A stretch of 64,000 bases of DNA from Glomus cerebriforme (GCA_003550305.1 QKYT01000069.1:1-64000), one strand, 5' to 3'. Numbered from the stretch's first letter, positions 46,222 through 57,644 are shown. Notes: generated by a model from the sequence alone, not told the origin. Translations and numbers: made by a program.

Positions 46222-49083
46222 TACAGTACATTACCTCTATACTTAACCAATAGGTTATAATAACAATTAGTTAACTTCAAATTCTTAAAAAAAAAAAATT
46301 TATTAAATATTCAAAAAAGTTAACCAATGATTTTTAAAGTTTATAGTTTAAGCTTTAAGAATTATTGGTTAGTTTATTAAAAAAATGATTATTGGTCGAG
46401 CCTTAGCATTTTAAAAATCGATAATTTAATTATAGCATTTAAATTTGAGACTATATAATTTTTGTATAATAAAATTTAAATTAACGTAACATGATGTAAT
46501 ACATAGATCATAATCATTTTTTTAAAAAAATATGCCGCAAAAAAAGAAAATTTCTAAAGCTGCAAAAGTAAGAGTTAAGTTATAAATTCGTAACTTAAAT
46601 ACAAGTCAATTAGTTACTAATAATGATGATGATGAGTATATACCATCTAGTAATTATTCAGAAGATAGCTTTGATGATGAATATATTGACGAAAGAATTA
46701 AAAATTTAGATAATTTTTTTTTAATATGGTCAAGTAATGCACATAGTAAATTAAAAAAATCATATACCAGAAATTCCAGAGCAACAAAATTTAAAAAGTA
46801 TGACCCTTCAGAAATATTTACTAAAGCTGCTAAATCATTACAGCCAATAACTAATTTTTTTCATAAAAGTTAAAAAGCATTTAGTAAATTAAAAAATAGG
46901 AGAGATGAGGAAATAGAAGATAAGAGAAATGATAATGAATTAGAAGATGAAAAAAATAATAATAAAATAGAATATAGAAGAGATGATTATGAATTAGAAA
47001 ATAAAAATGATAATGATGAATTGGGAGATGATGATGATGAATTAGAGGATGATTATAATAATGAACTAGAAGATAAAGATGAAGATGATGAAATAAAAGA
47101 TAAAGATGATGATGAATTAGAACATAAAGATGATGATAAATTAGAAGATAAAGATGATGATGATATAGGAAATGAAAATGAATTTGAAAATGATAATTTT
47201 AACTCTAAATTAATTAAACTTGAAGAGATTCTTTCTGGTAATCTGAAAAAAATGATGGCATATGATTATTTGCATTACAGAACTGTATATATGTTTTTTA
47301 AAAAGTGGAAATATGATAATTTAAATAAAGAACAAGCAAGTTTACATTCTACTAAAGTAATTTATGATAAAGGATCTTATAAAGCAAAATAAATAAGAAT
47401 ATGGGCGAAAAGTTGGCTTGAATATGGGATTTTACCAAAATCTTTACAGGAATATCATCAAAAAATTAAATCAATAATTGATGATGAAGATGTCATTGAA
47501 CAAAGTTTATTATTTATACGTGAAAAAGGAGGGAAAACAACTCCCAAAGAATATCAAACTTTCGTTAAAGAAGAATTATTTTCACATTTAGGTATAGAAG
47601 AATCTAAAAAATTAATTTCTATTAAAACTTCTTGTGTTTGGTTAAAAAAATTAGGGTTAGTATCACAATCAAGAAAAAAAGGTATATATTTTGATGGTCA
47701 TGAAAGAGAAGATGTGATTAAGTATAGAAAAGAATTTTTGGATAAAATGTTAATATACGAAATGTTTATGCCTACTTTTGAAGAAGAAAATATGGAACAA
47801 AAAGATCCCATACTTTTACCTAATGAAAAATTACATATTTTTATTACTTATGATGAATATTTATTTTATGTTAATGATGATAGGCCAATAGTTTGGGCTC
47901 CTATTGATGAACCTCTTCTAAGAAAAAAAGGACAAGGAAAGTCAATAATGATTAGTGATTTTCTTTTAGAGACAAATAGAAGATTAAAATTAAATGAAAA
48001 TGAAATTTTATTATATCCTGAAATTCCAATTGAAGCAAGAAAATTTCTAACTCCTGGAAAAAATGAAGAAGGATGGTAGACTGCAGAGCATTTATTAGAC
48101 CAAGTAATTAATTATGCTATTCCTATTTTTGAAGCAAAATATCCTAATGCTATTGGTATTTTTGCTTTTGATAATAGTACAAATCATGGGACAATGGCGA
48201 AAGATACATTAAATATTAACAATATGAATGTAAATCCAGGAGGAAAACAATCAATAATGAAATCAACTTTTTTTGGTCCAAATAATACTTTTCAATCAAT
48301 AGTATTTCCATCCAATCATTCAATATTTCCAAATCAACCCAAAGGTATGAGACAAATTTTAATTAAAAGAGGTTTATGGTATGATGGATTAGTTGGTCAT
48401 TGTCAGTTATGTAAATTAAATATTGATAATATTATAAGGACAGACTGCTGTATGCACAAAATTTTATCTTTAGAAGAAGATTTTAAATCACAGAAATCAC
48501 AATTACAGGAAGAAATTGAAAAGAGAGGACACATATGTATATTTTATCCTAAATATCATTGTGAATTAAATTATATAGAAATGTATTGGGAAGCTGCAAA
48601 GAGATATACAAAAGAAAATTGCAATTACACTTGGTCTAGTTTACAAAAAACAGTCCCAGAAGCTCTAGATTCAATTTCATTAATTACAATAAAAAAGTTT
48701 GCAAGAAAATCATGGAGATATATGGATATTTATAGAAAAGGAATTACTGGAAAGGTAGCTGAATATACTGGTAAAAAGTATAAATCTCATCGTCGTGTAC
48801 CTGATACAATTTATAATAAATTTAATTAAAATAAATTTTATATTTTAACAATTAAACGGTAAATACTAAATCACNTGATTTACAAATACTAATTTATGAT
48901 TGGCTCTTATTAATATCATGTGATGCTTACATAATTTGAAAAATTGAGACTTTTTTTTTATTTAATAAATTGATTTCTTTTTATGTATAGAATTCATGTT
49001 TTTTTATTCAAACAAAATTGAATCACTAGATTAAATTTAATTTCAATTTTTCTAAAAGTTGAGTATAGAGGTAATGCACTGTA
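46222..49083 (+). mobile_element. Tc1/mariner-superfamily DNA transposon, full length, inactivated
   Basis: Ends form 24-bp terminal inverted repeats (46224-46247 and 49058-49081, two mismatches, both starting CAGT/GCATT-like and containing ACCTCTATACT), each flanked by TA, the target site of this superfamily. The ~2.86-kb interior carries one transposase frame (46532-48829) interrupted by stops. It appears to have inserted beside older repeats. An ambiguous base lies at 48875. Confidence 0.88.
46532..48829 (+). pseudogene. DDE transposase of the TIR element, four in-frame stops
   Basis: A single frame of 765 sense codons, with TAA at 46583, 46871 and 47390 and TAG at 48077, and no frameshift. 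Segments: a basic N-terminus, an acidic Asp/Glu/Lys repeat region (~46900-47190), a DNA-binding-like region, then the catalytic part: FITYDEY (first D), AFDNSTNH (second D) and FYPKYHCELNYIEMYW, which parallels the PDLNPIE-W motif carrying the third acidic residue in Tc1/mariner/IS630 transposases. Also GPNNTFQS, RTDCCMHKI, ENCNYTW, EALDSISLITIKKFARKSWRYMD. Each stop is one C-to-T or G-to-A change from a plausible sense codon (CAA or TGG). The gene is inactive as written. Confidence 0.85.
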
Positions 49084-49260
49084 ATTCTAAACTCTAAAAC
49101 TAAATTTAAAACTAGTTCAAAATTCTAAAACTGAATCAAAAATATATATATATATAATTTCAAAACTAAATTAAAACATTCAAAACTAGTTCAAAATTAA
49201 TTCAAAACTTCAAAATTACTTTAAAACTAGTTTGAAACTAGTTTCAAAAAGCTTGCTCCT
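49084..49260. repeat. Left arm of inverted repeat (TTCAAAACTAG units)
   Basis: Degenerate tandem copies of a ~10-base unit, about TTCAAAACTA. The reverse-complement pattern (TAGTTTTGAA) fills 50560-50755, so the two arms flank the tandem array between them. Confidence 0.55.
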
Positions 49261-49364
49261 AAAAAACTATTAAAGTAATGTTAATAACATTTAACTAACA
49301 ATAAAATGCTCTTCCAGTCTAAGTTTCTGAAGTCTATTTATAAAGAGAATTAACACTTCTAAAT

Positions 49365-50150
49365 CCTATAAAAATAAAAAAAAAAATGTTAATACTTACT
49401 ATTTAGTACTATTTCTTTAAAATTTAAATGAAAAATTCCTTACCCTTCATAGTTCATACTCATCACATTTTATTTTGAAGGCCATTTCCCTATTCTATTG
49501 ATTATTTTTATAGCCATATAATGAAATAAAAAAATTTCTTACAAAAATAAAACAAAAAAAAAAATGTTAGTACTTATTATATAGTACTATTTCTTTAAAG
49601 TTTAAACAAAAATTTTTTACTCTTTATAATTCATACTTATCAATCACATCCTATTTTGAAGACTATTTTTTATTCTACTGATTATTTCTATAGCTATATA
49701 ACAAAATAAAAAAATTTCCTACAAAAATAAAAAAAAATGTTAGTACTTATTATTTAGTACTATTTCTTTAAAGTTTAAACAAAAAATTCTCTACTCTTCA
49801 AATAATGTTCCATTTTAAAGGCCATTTTCTTATTCTACTGATTATTTCTATAGCCATATAATAAAATAAAAAAATTTTCTAAAAAATAAAACAAAAAAAA
49901 AGAAACATTAATACTAAATGAAAAATTTCTTATTCTTTATAGTTTATATTTCATACTTACCACATTTCATTTAAAGGTTTCCCTATTCTATTATTTCTAT
50001 AACCATATAATGAAACAAAAAATTTTTTCCAAAAATAAAACATAAAAAAAGAAACATTAGTACTTACTACTTATTACCATTTTTTTAAAATTTAAACAGA
50101 AAATTTCTTACTTTTTATAGTTTATAGTTCATACTCACCATATTTCATTT
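49365..50150. repeat. ~175-bp tandem repeat array (about 5 copies)
   Basis: Units begin with an A run and GTTAGTACTTATTATTTAGT, continue with CTTTAAAGTTTAAA, a CTACTCTTCA/CATACTCATCA-like segment, and TTCTATTGATTATTTCTATA with GCCATATAATGAAATAAAA. Copies start near 49384, 49562, 49735, 49906 and 50052, with length differences of up to ~30 bases in the last ones. Non-coding; a local satellite or the core of a composite element. Confidence 0.8.
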
Positions 50151-50559
50151 TAGAGATAGTAAGTTTAATTCCTATCTTTTCATTTTTCAAAAACTGTTTC
50201 TTAAAGGATAAAAAAAAAAAAAATTTCTTTTGTTTTATTTTAATAAAAAATTAAATAAAAAAATATATAATTACATAATATGATATTATTATCTATTGCA
50301 CAGTTTATACATATTATTTATATATAATTATGTATATAGCTCAAAAATCTTTTTTTTTAATGATTATCAAGTATTTTTATATCTTTCATTTCATAAATTT
50401 TAAATTTCGAAAAAAAAAATTCAGGTAATATTTTATTATAACTATTTTTTTTTAAATTATAATTTATAAATTATAATATAGAACTATTATACTAAATATA
50501 AATACTAATGCTTAATAAAAACAGATATGCTACTTAAAAAAAAACTATGTATTACATAA

Positions 50560-50755
50560 GGCATATATTTTGAGTTTTGAAATTAATTTTAAAGGTTTAA
50601 AAATAGTTTTAAAGTTTTGAAAATTAGTTTCAAAGTTTCAATAATAGTTTTGAAGTTTTAAATTAGATTTGAAATGTTAAAAATTTCAAAATTTAAAATA
50701 AATTTCTAAACTAGTTTAAACTAGTTTTAATTTTTAATAATTCTAAATTTATGAA
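50560..50755. repeat. Right arm of inverted repeat (TAGTTTTGAA units)
   Basis: Mirror of the left arm at 49084-49260: repeated AGTTTTGAAATT/AGTTTTAAAG units and two AACTAGTTT palindromes. Confidence 0.55.
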
Positions 50756-50837
50756 TTTTGAAGAGCAACTTTAGAGAACATATTATAGCTTTAAAAATAT
50801 ATTTAATTGTGATGAAATAGGTCTATGTATTCCAGTT

Positions 50838-50993
50838 TATAGATGCCGTTCAAATTATTTTGGAATGTTATAAATATAATTTGGAATGTACAAATTCATT
50901 TAGTTTATATGTAATTTATTAAGTAAAGTACCAAAATAATTTGGGATTTTACTATATATCCAAATTGATTTTGGAATTTGGATGGCATCTATA
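50838..50993. mobile_element. MITE (TATAGATGCC family), copy 2
   Basis: Terminal inverted repeats TATAGATGCCGTTCAAATT / AATTTGGATGGCATCTATA (three mismatches), 156 bp, AT-rich interior with further internal CAAATT/AATTTGG symmetry. The 36031-36129 element has the same ends. Confidence 0.75.
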
Positions 50994-51239
50994 TTTTAAT
51001 CATACAATTTCTAATAATTAAGTTTTTAGAAGAAAATAGCTAAAGAATCATGTAACATTTTTGTCACCTGTAATTAAAGATGGTTTCGCAAATAGATAAT
51101 TGTGAAGTAATTGTAATTTGTTATATTGCAAACAATTGTGAAAATTAAGGTCCAATTCTGCAATTCAGACAAAATTAATAAAATTTTGGCTAAAATTATA
51201 TATTATAAATTTATTAAAGTATAACTCTACCAATATTGA

Positions 51240-51708
51240 CATAATGGCTTCTAAGCTTCCTGCTAAAGAGTTAATAATATCATGTGCTCCCGCTGACGCT
51301 ATTTGGGTTTCAAGACTCTCATCACCAATCTCAGCCTCTGTTCTGAACTTGCTTGATAAAGTATTCTCTCTAGGAACCTTCTGAATTAAACTTTTTGACC
51401 AATCAGTCTTCCTGATAGATCTGACAGTTCGAAGGGTTAGGTTTCAGCTCTCCTTTAACTTATTTTAAGGGATTAGAGAAAATATTCTTTGGATGGTCGA
51501 CCTGGTTGCTACCTCTCATTGTGAAGTAGTATATTGGATATGTTTTTATATTAGGTTTATAGCATAAGAATTTAGATTAGTTTTACTTTTTAAATTTTTA
51601 TTTATGTAAATTAGATAGAGACAAGATCCATATATTTTGTTTATGTACATATTTGTTTTATTTAACAATAATTTATTAAATAAAGTATGTTGTTAAAAAA
51701 AAAAAAAA
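51240..51708 (+). mobile_element. Retroposed insert with polyA tail and target-site duplication
   Basis: A ~470-bp, GC-richer segment that starts CATAATGGCTTCTAAGC and ends with AATAAAG, then GTATGTTGTT and ~15 A. It is flanked by near-identical 16-base direct repeats (51224-51239 ACTCTACCAATATTGA; 51709-51724 ACTTCACCAATATTGA). These are marks of LINE-type target-primed reverse transcription. A 46-residue frame opens at the first ATG (MASKLPAKELIISCAPADAI...). The source, a LINE 3' end or a host mRNA, is not recognised. Confidence 0.7.
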
Positions 51709-51754
51709 ACTTCACCAATATTGATGCTAGAATGATAGAATTATTACTTTAGAT

Positions 51755-51920
51755 CCTCTTATTGAGACAAATCAAATGGTATAAAATTTATTAAAATCCA
51801 ATCATTAGATCATGTTTTATTTTTAAAATTAGTTAAATGTTTGTATAGTTGTATTTTTATTAATATTGATTTTAGAAAGACAAAATTTATACCATTTAAT
51901 TTATCTTAATGAGAGAATTC
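51755..51920. mobile_element. Possible MITE with ~35-bp imperfect inverted ends
   Basis: CTCTTATTGAGACAAATCAA...ATGGTATAAA near 51757 is mirrored by TTTATACCATTTAATTTATC...TTAATGAGAG near 51880-51915. The interior is AT-rich. Its boundaries are uncertain. Confidence 0.5.
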
Positions 51921-52223
51921 AAATAACATAAATTTTATTAAAATCTAATCACTAAATCTCAAGTAATTTGCGATTTTGTATTTTATACAAATCACGTAAT
52001 TGGAATTGTGAAATTGTAGATTACTATATGTAATTCAATTCAAAATTCTGCAATATTGCAGATTTGAAAAAATAATTGCAGTATCATCTTTATCTGTAAT
52101 ACAACTAGAAGTGAAAAATTATGTCCATTGTTTATATACAAATATGAAAATTCACGAATTCTTAAAAATATTGACAAAAAAACTCTTTCAGTTGATTATT
52201 ACTGGAATTTTAAAAGCTGAATG

Positions 52224-53173
52224 TATAGTGCTCGGCAACAAGTTACCGGTCACCTATAAATTAAGATAATCATTGNACAAATATANTCTCATGTAAACAT
52301 TTTTTTTTGATAATTAANTTACTTTTTATAGTATAAGTAAAGTTGATCATCAAGTTAAAATGTATTTTCGTTAAAAATTATATGAAATTTTAATAAAAAT
52401 TGATCCCTGTATTTCAGGTTTTATCAGAAAAATTAGCATTTTAATAGAAATTTTAGGTATTATTATAATATTAAAATAATTTGTATTATTATGATATTTT
52501 TTTAAATAAAATTATTTGTCATAATTTATAGTATATTATTATAAAATATTATTAAAATTAATGAAATAACCAGCTAGTTATATACATTTAATAATGATAT
52601 TTTTCATTTATTAATTGTTTGTAAATTATTGAGCTAAAGAATAAATTATAATTTTAAATTTTGATTATTATAAAAAAGTTAAAAAATAAATAGTAAATTT
52701 GTATCTCTTTAATAAAAAAATTTTGGCCAAATTTAGTTCATTAGATCTGGCTAAAATTTGGTAAGTAATTTAGTAATGATTTACAAATGATCGGTAGATG
52801 CCAATTAAAAGTGCGTAAATTGCCAACTATTTCATTAATTTTGATGATACTTTATAATAATATATTATAANTTATATCAAATAATTTTATTTAAAAAAAA
52901 TNTNATAATAATACAAATTATTTTAATATTANAATAATACCTAAAATTTCTATTAAAATGCTAATTTTTCTGATAAAACCTNAAATATANNGATCAATTT
53001 TTATTAAAATTTCATATAATTTTTAATGAAAATACATTTTAACTTGATGATCAACTTTACTTATACTATAAAAAGTAAGTTAATTATCAAAAAAAAATGT
53101 TTACATAAGAATATATTTGTACAATGATTATCTTAATTTATAGGTGATTGGTAACTTGTTGCCAGGCACTGTA
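52224..53173. mobile_element. 950-bp foldback element with ~350-bp inverted arms
   Basis: The arm 52224-52574 is the near-perfect reverse complement of 52822-53173, around a ~250-bp centre. Ends are TATAGTGCTCGGCAACAAG and, inverted, TACAGTGCCTGGCAACAAG, so TA flanks again suggest a Tc1/mariner-type non-autonomous element. Most of the isolated N bases in this window fall inside the arms, as expected when reads from two arms are collapsed in assembly. Confidence 0.85.
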
Positions 53174-53386
53174 GGTATCAATTTGAAATCAATATATTAA
53201 AAAACTTGATTCTTAAATAAAAAGACAAGGTCAAAAAATTCCCCTTTTTATAGATAATATTCTAACATATATTTTATATGAAACTACATATTTTACTAAT
53301 ATCACAATTGGATATTTTTCTTCAAATACTACTGCATATTTACAACCATATGATCAAGAAATTATTAATAGTTTTAAGATAAATAA

Positions 53387-53909
53387 TAGGTGTCTTCACA
53401 AAATGCATGATTGAGATTAAAATTAAGATTAGTGGTTAATCTAACTTCACAAAAAACATGATTGAGATTAAGCTTAATCTTAAGCTAATCATAATTGAAA
53501 TTTCATATGAATTTTCAATCTTACTTATTAAGTAAGATTAGGAATGAAAAACCAAGTAAACTACTAAGCAGATTAAAATCACAAAGTTTAGCATATTACT
53601 CTAAAAGAAAATTATGCATAAATGTGTATAAGTATATATGTATTTATAATAGAAAAATTTTAATTGGATTTTTACTTATAAATGTATATGCAAGAAATGC
53701 TATGCATTTTGTATTACTTAAACCCAAAAAAGTAAAAAATTTTTATTTAATATTACACAAAATTTTGGCCTGAATTAATATTTACCTAATATTAATGTAA
53801 TCTTAATCTGATTTTTGTGAATTAAGATTGAAGTGCTAATTTTAATCTCAAGCTAATCATAATCTCAATCCTAATCTAATCTCAATCATGCATTTTGTGA
53901 AGACACTTA
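53387..53909. mobile_element. 523-bp TIR element (GTGTCTTCACAAAATGCATG ends)
   Basis: About 30-bp terminal inverted repeats starting GGTGTCTTCACAAAATGCAT and, inverted, AGTGTCTTCACAAAATGCAT, both running on into ATGATTGAGATTA, flanked by TA. Subterminal GATTAAGATTAG repeats continue the symmetry. A 92-codon frame inside (53495-53773) lacks transposase features and is not called. Confidence 0.82.
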
Positions 53910-56229
53910 GTAATATAAAAAAGGTTAAAATCTACAAATAATAATTATAAAATTATTAAAAAAAGTTTATTTATTCTCTTATTTTGTCTATATTTTATTA
54001 ATAAAAAGTTTATTAAATTTATTTATGATATAGTAATTATAATAGAAAGTAGGAATATTAATTAATATGTATTTTTTAATATTTAAAAAATAATGTAAAT
54101 TATATTACTAAAATAAATAAGATACAAATACTATAAATTATATATAATAATTATTAGTTATATAGTTATAAAATTCTTCTATATAATTATATTTTCAAAA
54201 AAAAACTAATTTATATAAATATTATATAAATAAGCCTTTATATAATCATAATTTTTATATAATCATATTTTTAGATTTTTTTTATTATATAACTAACTTT
54301 ATGATTATATAAAAATCTAACTGTATTTTATTTATTTTATAATAATAATATTTCAATTTTTTTAGTTATTTTGTAAAATTTTTAAGTAATAAATAATTAA
54401 AAAGTTTTTATAAAGTTAATAAATAAATAGATAAGTATCAAATTTATTAGCATTTGTTTTTAAAATACTTTGCATTTTAACTTGTTAAGTATATCTATTA
54501 TCCAAAAAAAAAATTTTTTTTATAATTTAATTTGCAAATATTTTTTTATTTATATTATTAAAATTATTTTTATTTTTTATTTATAATCTTATAAATAATA
54601 TGAAGAATGGTTACAATTCTAAAAAAAATATAAAATAACAATATATTTCATTATATTACTTTTTAAAATAAATAAATATATTTATAAATAATATTATTTA
54701 TATTATTTTTATCTATCTAAATATATTAATTAGTTATATTATAATAATTTTTATAAATATAATTATAATAATTTAATAATAATTTGATTATTTAAATAGT
54801 TTTATTTAATAAAAAGACTATTTCTTTGAAAAATTAAAAGCCAAGTCTATATTACTATGAAAATAATAATAAAATAATAACTTTTCTTTTTAAAAAATTA
54901 TTTTGGATTTATTTTAATTTTCTTATATTAAGTAATAATAATAAAAAATATCCAAATTTCTATTAAATGCCTTAGAAATTCTTTATTAAAATTTAATAAT
55001 TCAAATGGTATTTGTAATATAATATATTATGCAGACTAGTAGAATATAAATATCTTATTCTTATTTTTATAATATTAAATATTGCTTCTTATCTATTAGA
55101 AAAATTTAAATTACTATATTTATATATAATTAATTTATTTTAGATATTTTATAACATTTTTTTAATAAAATAATTATATTATTTAATTTTTAAAGTATTT
55201 TGTTCTATTATTATTAATATGTTTACAAAAATTATATAGGTTTTAAAATATAAAAATTTTTTCTATCTAATTTAATAAAAAAAAAAGAAATTTTTTAAAA
55301 TTTGAAAAAAAAAATCTTTTTTTTTTTGTAATAAATTATAAATAAATATTTAATAAATGTTTTTAGAACTTTAAAAATCTTTTAGTAAATTTATTATTTA
55401 TAGATTTAACCAAGTAATTTCATAATATTATATACAGTATTTAAATAAATATATTAAATTTATTTTTTGTAAAAATTTTTAAATAAGACTATATAAACTT
55501 AATTTATTGGTTTTCATAACATAAAAATTTTGAAAATGACCCAGCAACCTGGCTTTTAATTTTTTTTCAAAAAAATTTTATATGTAAAATTCATATGAAA
55601 TTTTTTTGTAATTTTTTAAAAAATATATAAAATTTTTTTTTAAAATTTAACACAGATTGATCCAGCCGGTTATGAGAACCAATTTTATTACTTTGTATTA
55701 CCTAAATTTAATTAAATATTAAATTATAAATATAAAATTTATAAAATTGACTTTTTGTTATTAGATAATATATTTTCAAATTAATTAGTACAAATTAGAA
55801 ATAAATTAATATATAGAGAAATAATTATATATTTATCTATATAAAACTAAATGTAATAATATAATAAAATAATAGTAACTTTAAATAAAAGTTACCAGTT
55901 GTAATTTAATAAAAAATATATTTAAATTACAAATATTATAATATATTAATTTTATATAAAAATACAATTATTATATATAAAATAAATAAATAAAACTAAT
56001 AATAATTAACTGTACTATAGATTTAAAATAAATAATCTGAATTATCCAATTATTAAATTTATGTATAATATAACTTAGAATTTAGATTTTGAAAATTTTC
56101 TTTTGTATAAATTTAACCTTTTTGTTTCAATTTATTTAATTTTATATTACATATAAATAATAAATGTTTTGTTCTTTAACCTTATTTTTTATAAATATAT
56201 AAATACTATGTAAAGTTATAGTTTTTATA
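53910..56229. other. Extremely AT-rich gene-free block with MITE copy
   Basis: Mostly A/T with almost no G or C; no coding frame. The only clear structure is the MITE at 55492-55697. Confidence 0.5.
55492..55697. mobile_element. MITE copy 2 (TTGGTTTTCATAAC ends)
   Basis: Second copy of the 29471-29696 element: same order of segments (AAAATGACCC.GCAACC.GGCTTTTAATTT, ACACAGATTGA.CC.GCCGG), TIRs TTGGTTTTCATAAC / GTTATGAGAACCAA. Differences are mostly C-to-T or G-to-A, plus a deletion of ~20 bases in the middle. Confidence 0.82.
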
Positions 56230-57644
56230 TTATACTGTTGCTGGTGTATCACAAACTTTTGTTGGTATATAACTCATCTGTTTTTGATATATATCAATTG
56301 TGGATGGTAATGTAAAATCTTTAATTTCTTTAAAATAATGATTTAATAAAGCATTTTTTGCAGCCTATATTAAATTAAAAAGTAAATAATAAAGAATTTA
56401 TATATTAAACAATATTTTTTGTAAATATACTAATATAGCTACCCTGAATTCTGCCATTTTCAAACTACTTCCAAAACCTTCAGCTAACTTTTTGGTGCCT
56501 GAATATATACCAATAACAAAAATAGGTTCCTTTGTCAAACGACCAGCTTCATATAATAATCTATAATTGACATTATAAATTAATTTAAATTCTCATAATT
56601 TAAGAAAGGTTTAGAGATATATATGAGAAATACCTAGAAACAGGTGGCTCTTGTCCTAGGCGTTTCATTAATGCGGATAAATGTCTCTTTGGTTCTTTAA
56701 CATCATATTGTTGTTGAACGTTCAAATCTCTTGATAATAGATGATCTTGAACAAATTTTTGTGCAGAATTTGGTCCCTAATAATATAGTAAAAATTTAAT
56801 ATCAAAATTCTTACATGAGAAATATATTGTTTTATAACTTACTTTGACTAAATATAATGCGCCAACAATCGCTTGTACAGCCCGTGCCACAACATGTCCT
56901 ATTTTAACGGTAGTTTTGCGTGATTCATATAGAACAGGGGATTCATTTTCATCTGTAGGCCCCAATTGGTCTTCATCATTGGTGGCTGTCGATGAGGTAT
57001 ATAAATCTGTTGACTGAATAAATTTAATTCAATGAAACGCTTACACGTAAAGAAAAAGGACTTTGCATTAAACTTAAGCAAAATTAATTAAATTCATTAA
57101 AAAACCAACCTCATTCCACCTCACTACATAATTCAGTCCAATTTCATGACCAAATGTTGATAGAGTACCGTCTCTACTATAAATATTCACTACATCTTTC
57201 AAATAATTCGTGTGCAATAGTGGGTACTTTATATGAAAGTATTCTGTAATATAAAGCTGTATCGCGCACTTTCCTAAGTGAAATAAAATATAATTTTGTT
57301 TTTAATTACAAACCCTATTAAATGATATTGTTTCTAAAGCTAAACGTGCCTAGTTCTTTAAAGCGTTTGTTTGATGGTAAATTAGTATCTGTAAAACTTT
57401 TATGTGTAACGGCTTGCAATAATATTTTGGGGTCAGAAAAATTAAGACGCATACGCGCTGCAAACGCGTTCAATGCTGGTGATATCACATCCTTTCGTAC
57501 TATTTTGTTTTGTTCTTCGAGTTTCTTGTTATAAAACGTATTAGAATTTGAAAAAGGACGAATTGCGACAAAACATGTATGACGCAATATCAATAGTGAA
57601 ATATTTCTATTGAAAATTGAGTAACTTTTAACCAGCGAAAACAT
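56230..57644 (-). CDS. MRPL3: Mitochondrial large ribosomal subunit protein mL44 (MRPL3/MRPL44)
   Basis: Six exons: 57644-57350, 57273-57110, 57013-56843, 56776-56634, 56560-56443, 56364-56230; 341 aa. The basic N-terminus (MFSLVKSYSIFNRN...) fits mitochondrial import. An RNase III-like domain follows: LLQAVTHKSFTDTNLPSNKRFKELGKCAIQLYITEYFHIKYP, then GHVVARAVQAIVGALYL, without the catalytic acidic signature of true RNase III, as in mL44. A dsRNA-binding-like part follows (KEPKRHLSALMKRLGQEPPVSRLLYEAG..., IYSGTKKLAEGFGSSLKMAEFRAAKNALL). It is a structural protein of the mitoribosome. Intron 1 has a GC donor (AG|GCACGT, 57349), needed to keep the conserved ELGK join. Divergent from the TBC gene across 273 bases. 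Confidence 0.9.

Noticed and set aside
53495..53773. 92-codon ORF inside the 523-bp TIR element
   Set aside because: Lys/Tyr/Leu-rich chance frame in AT-rich DNA; too short for a transposase and lacks DDE motifs.
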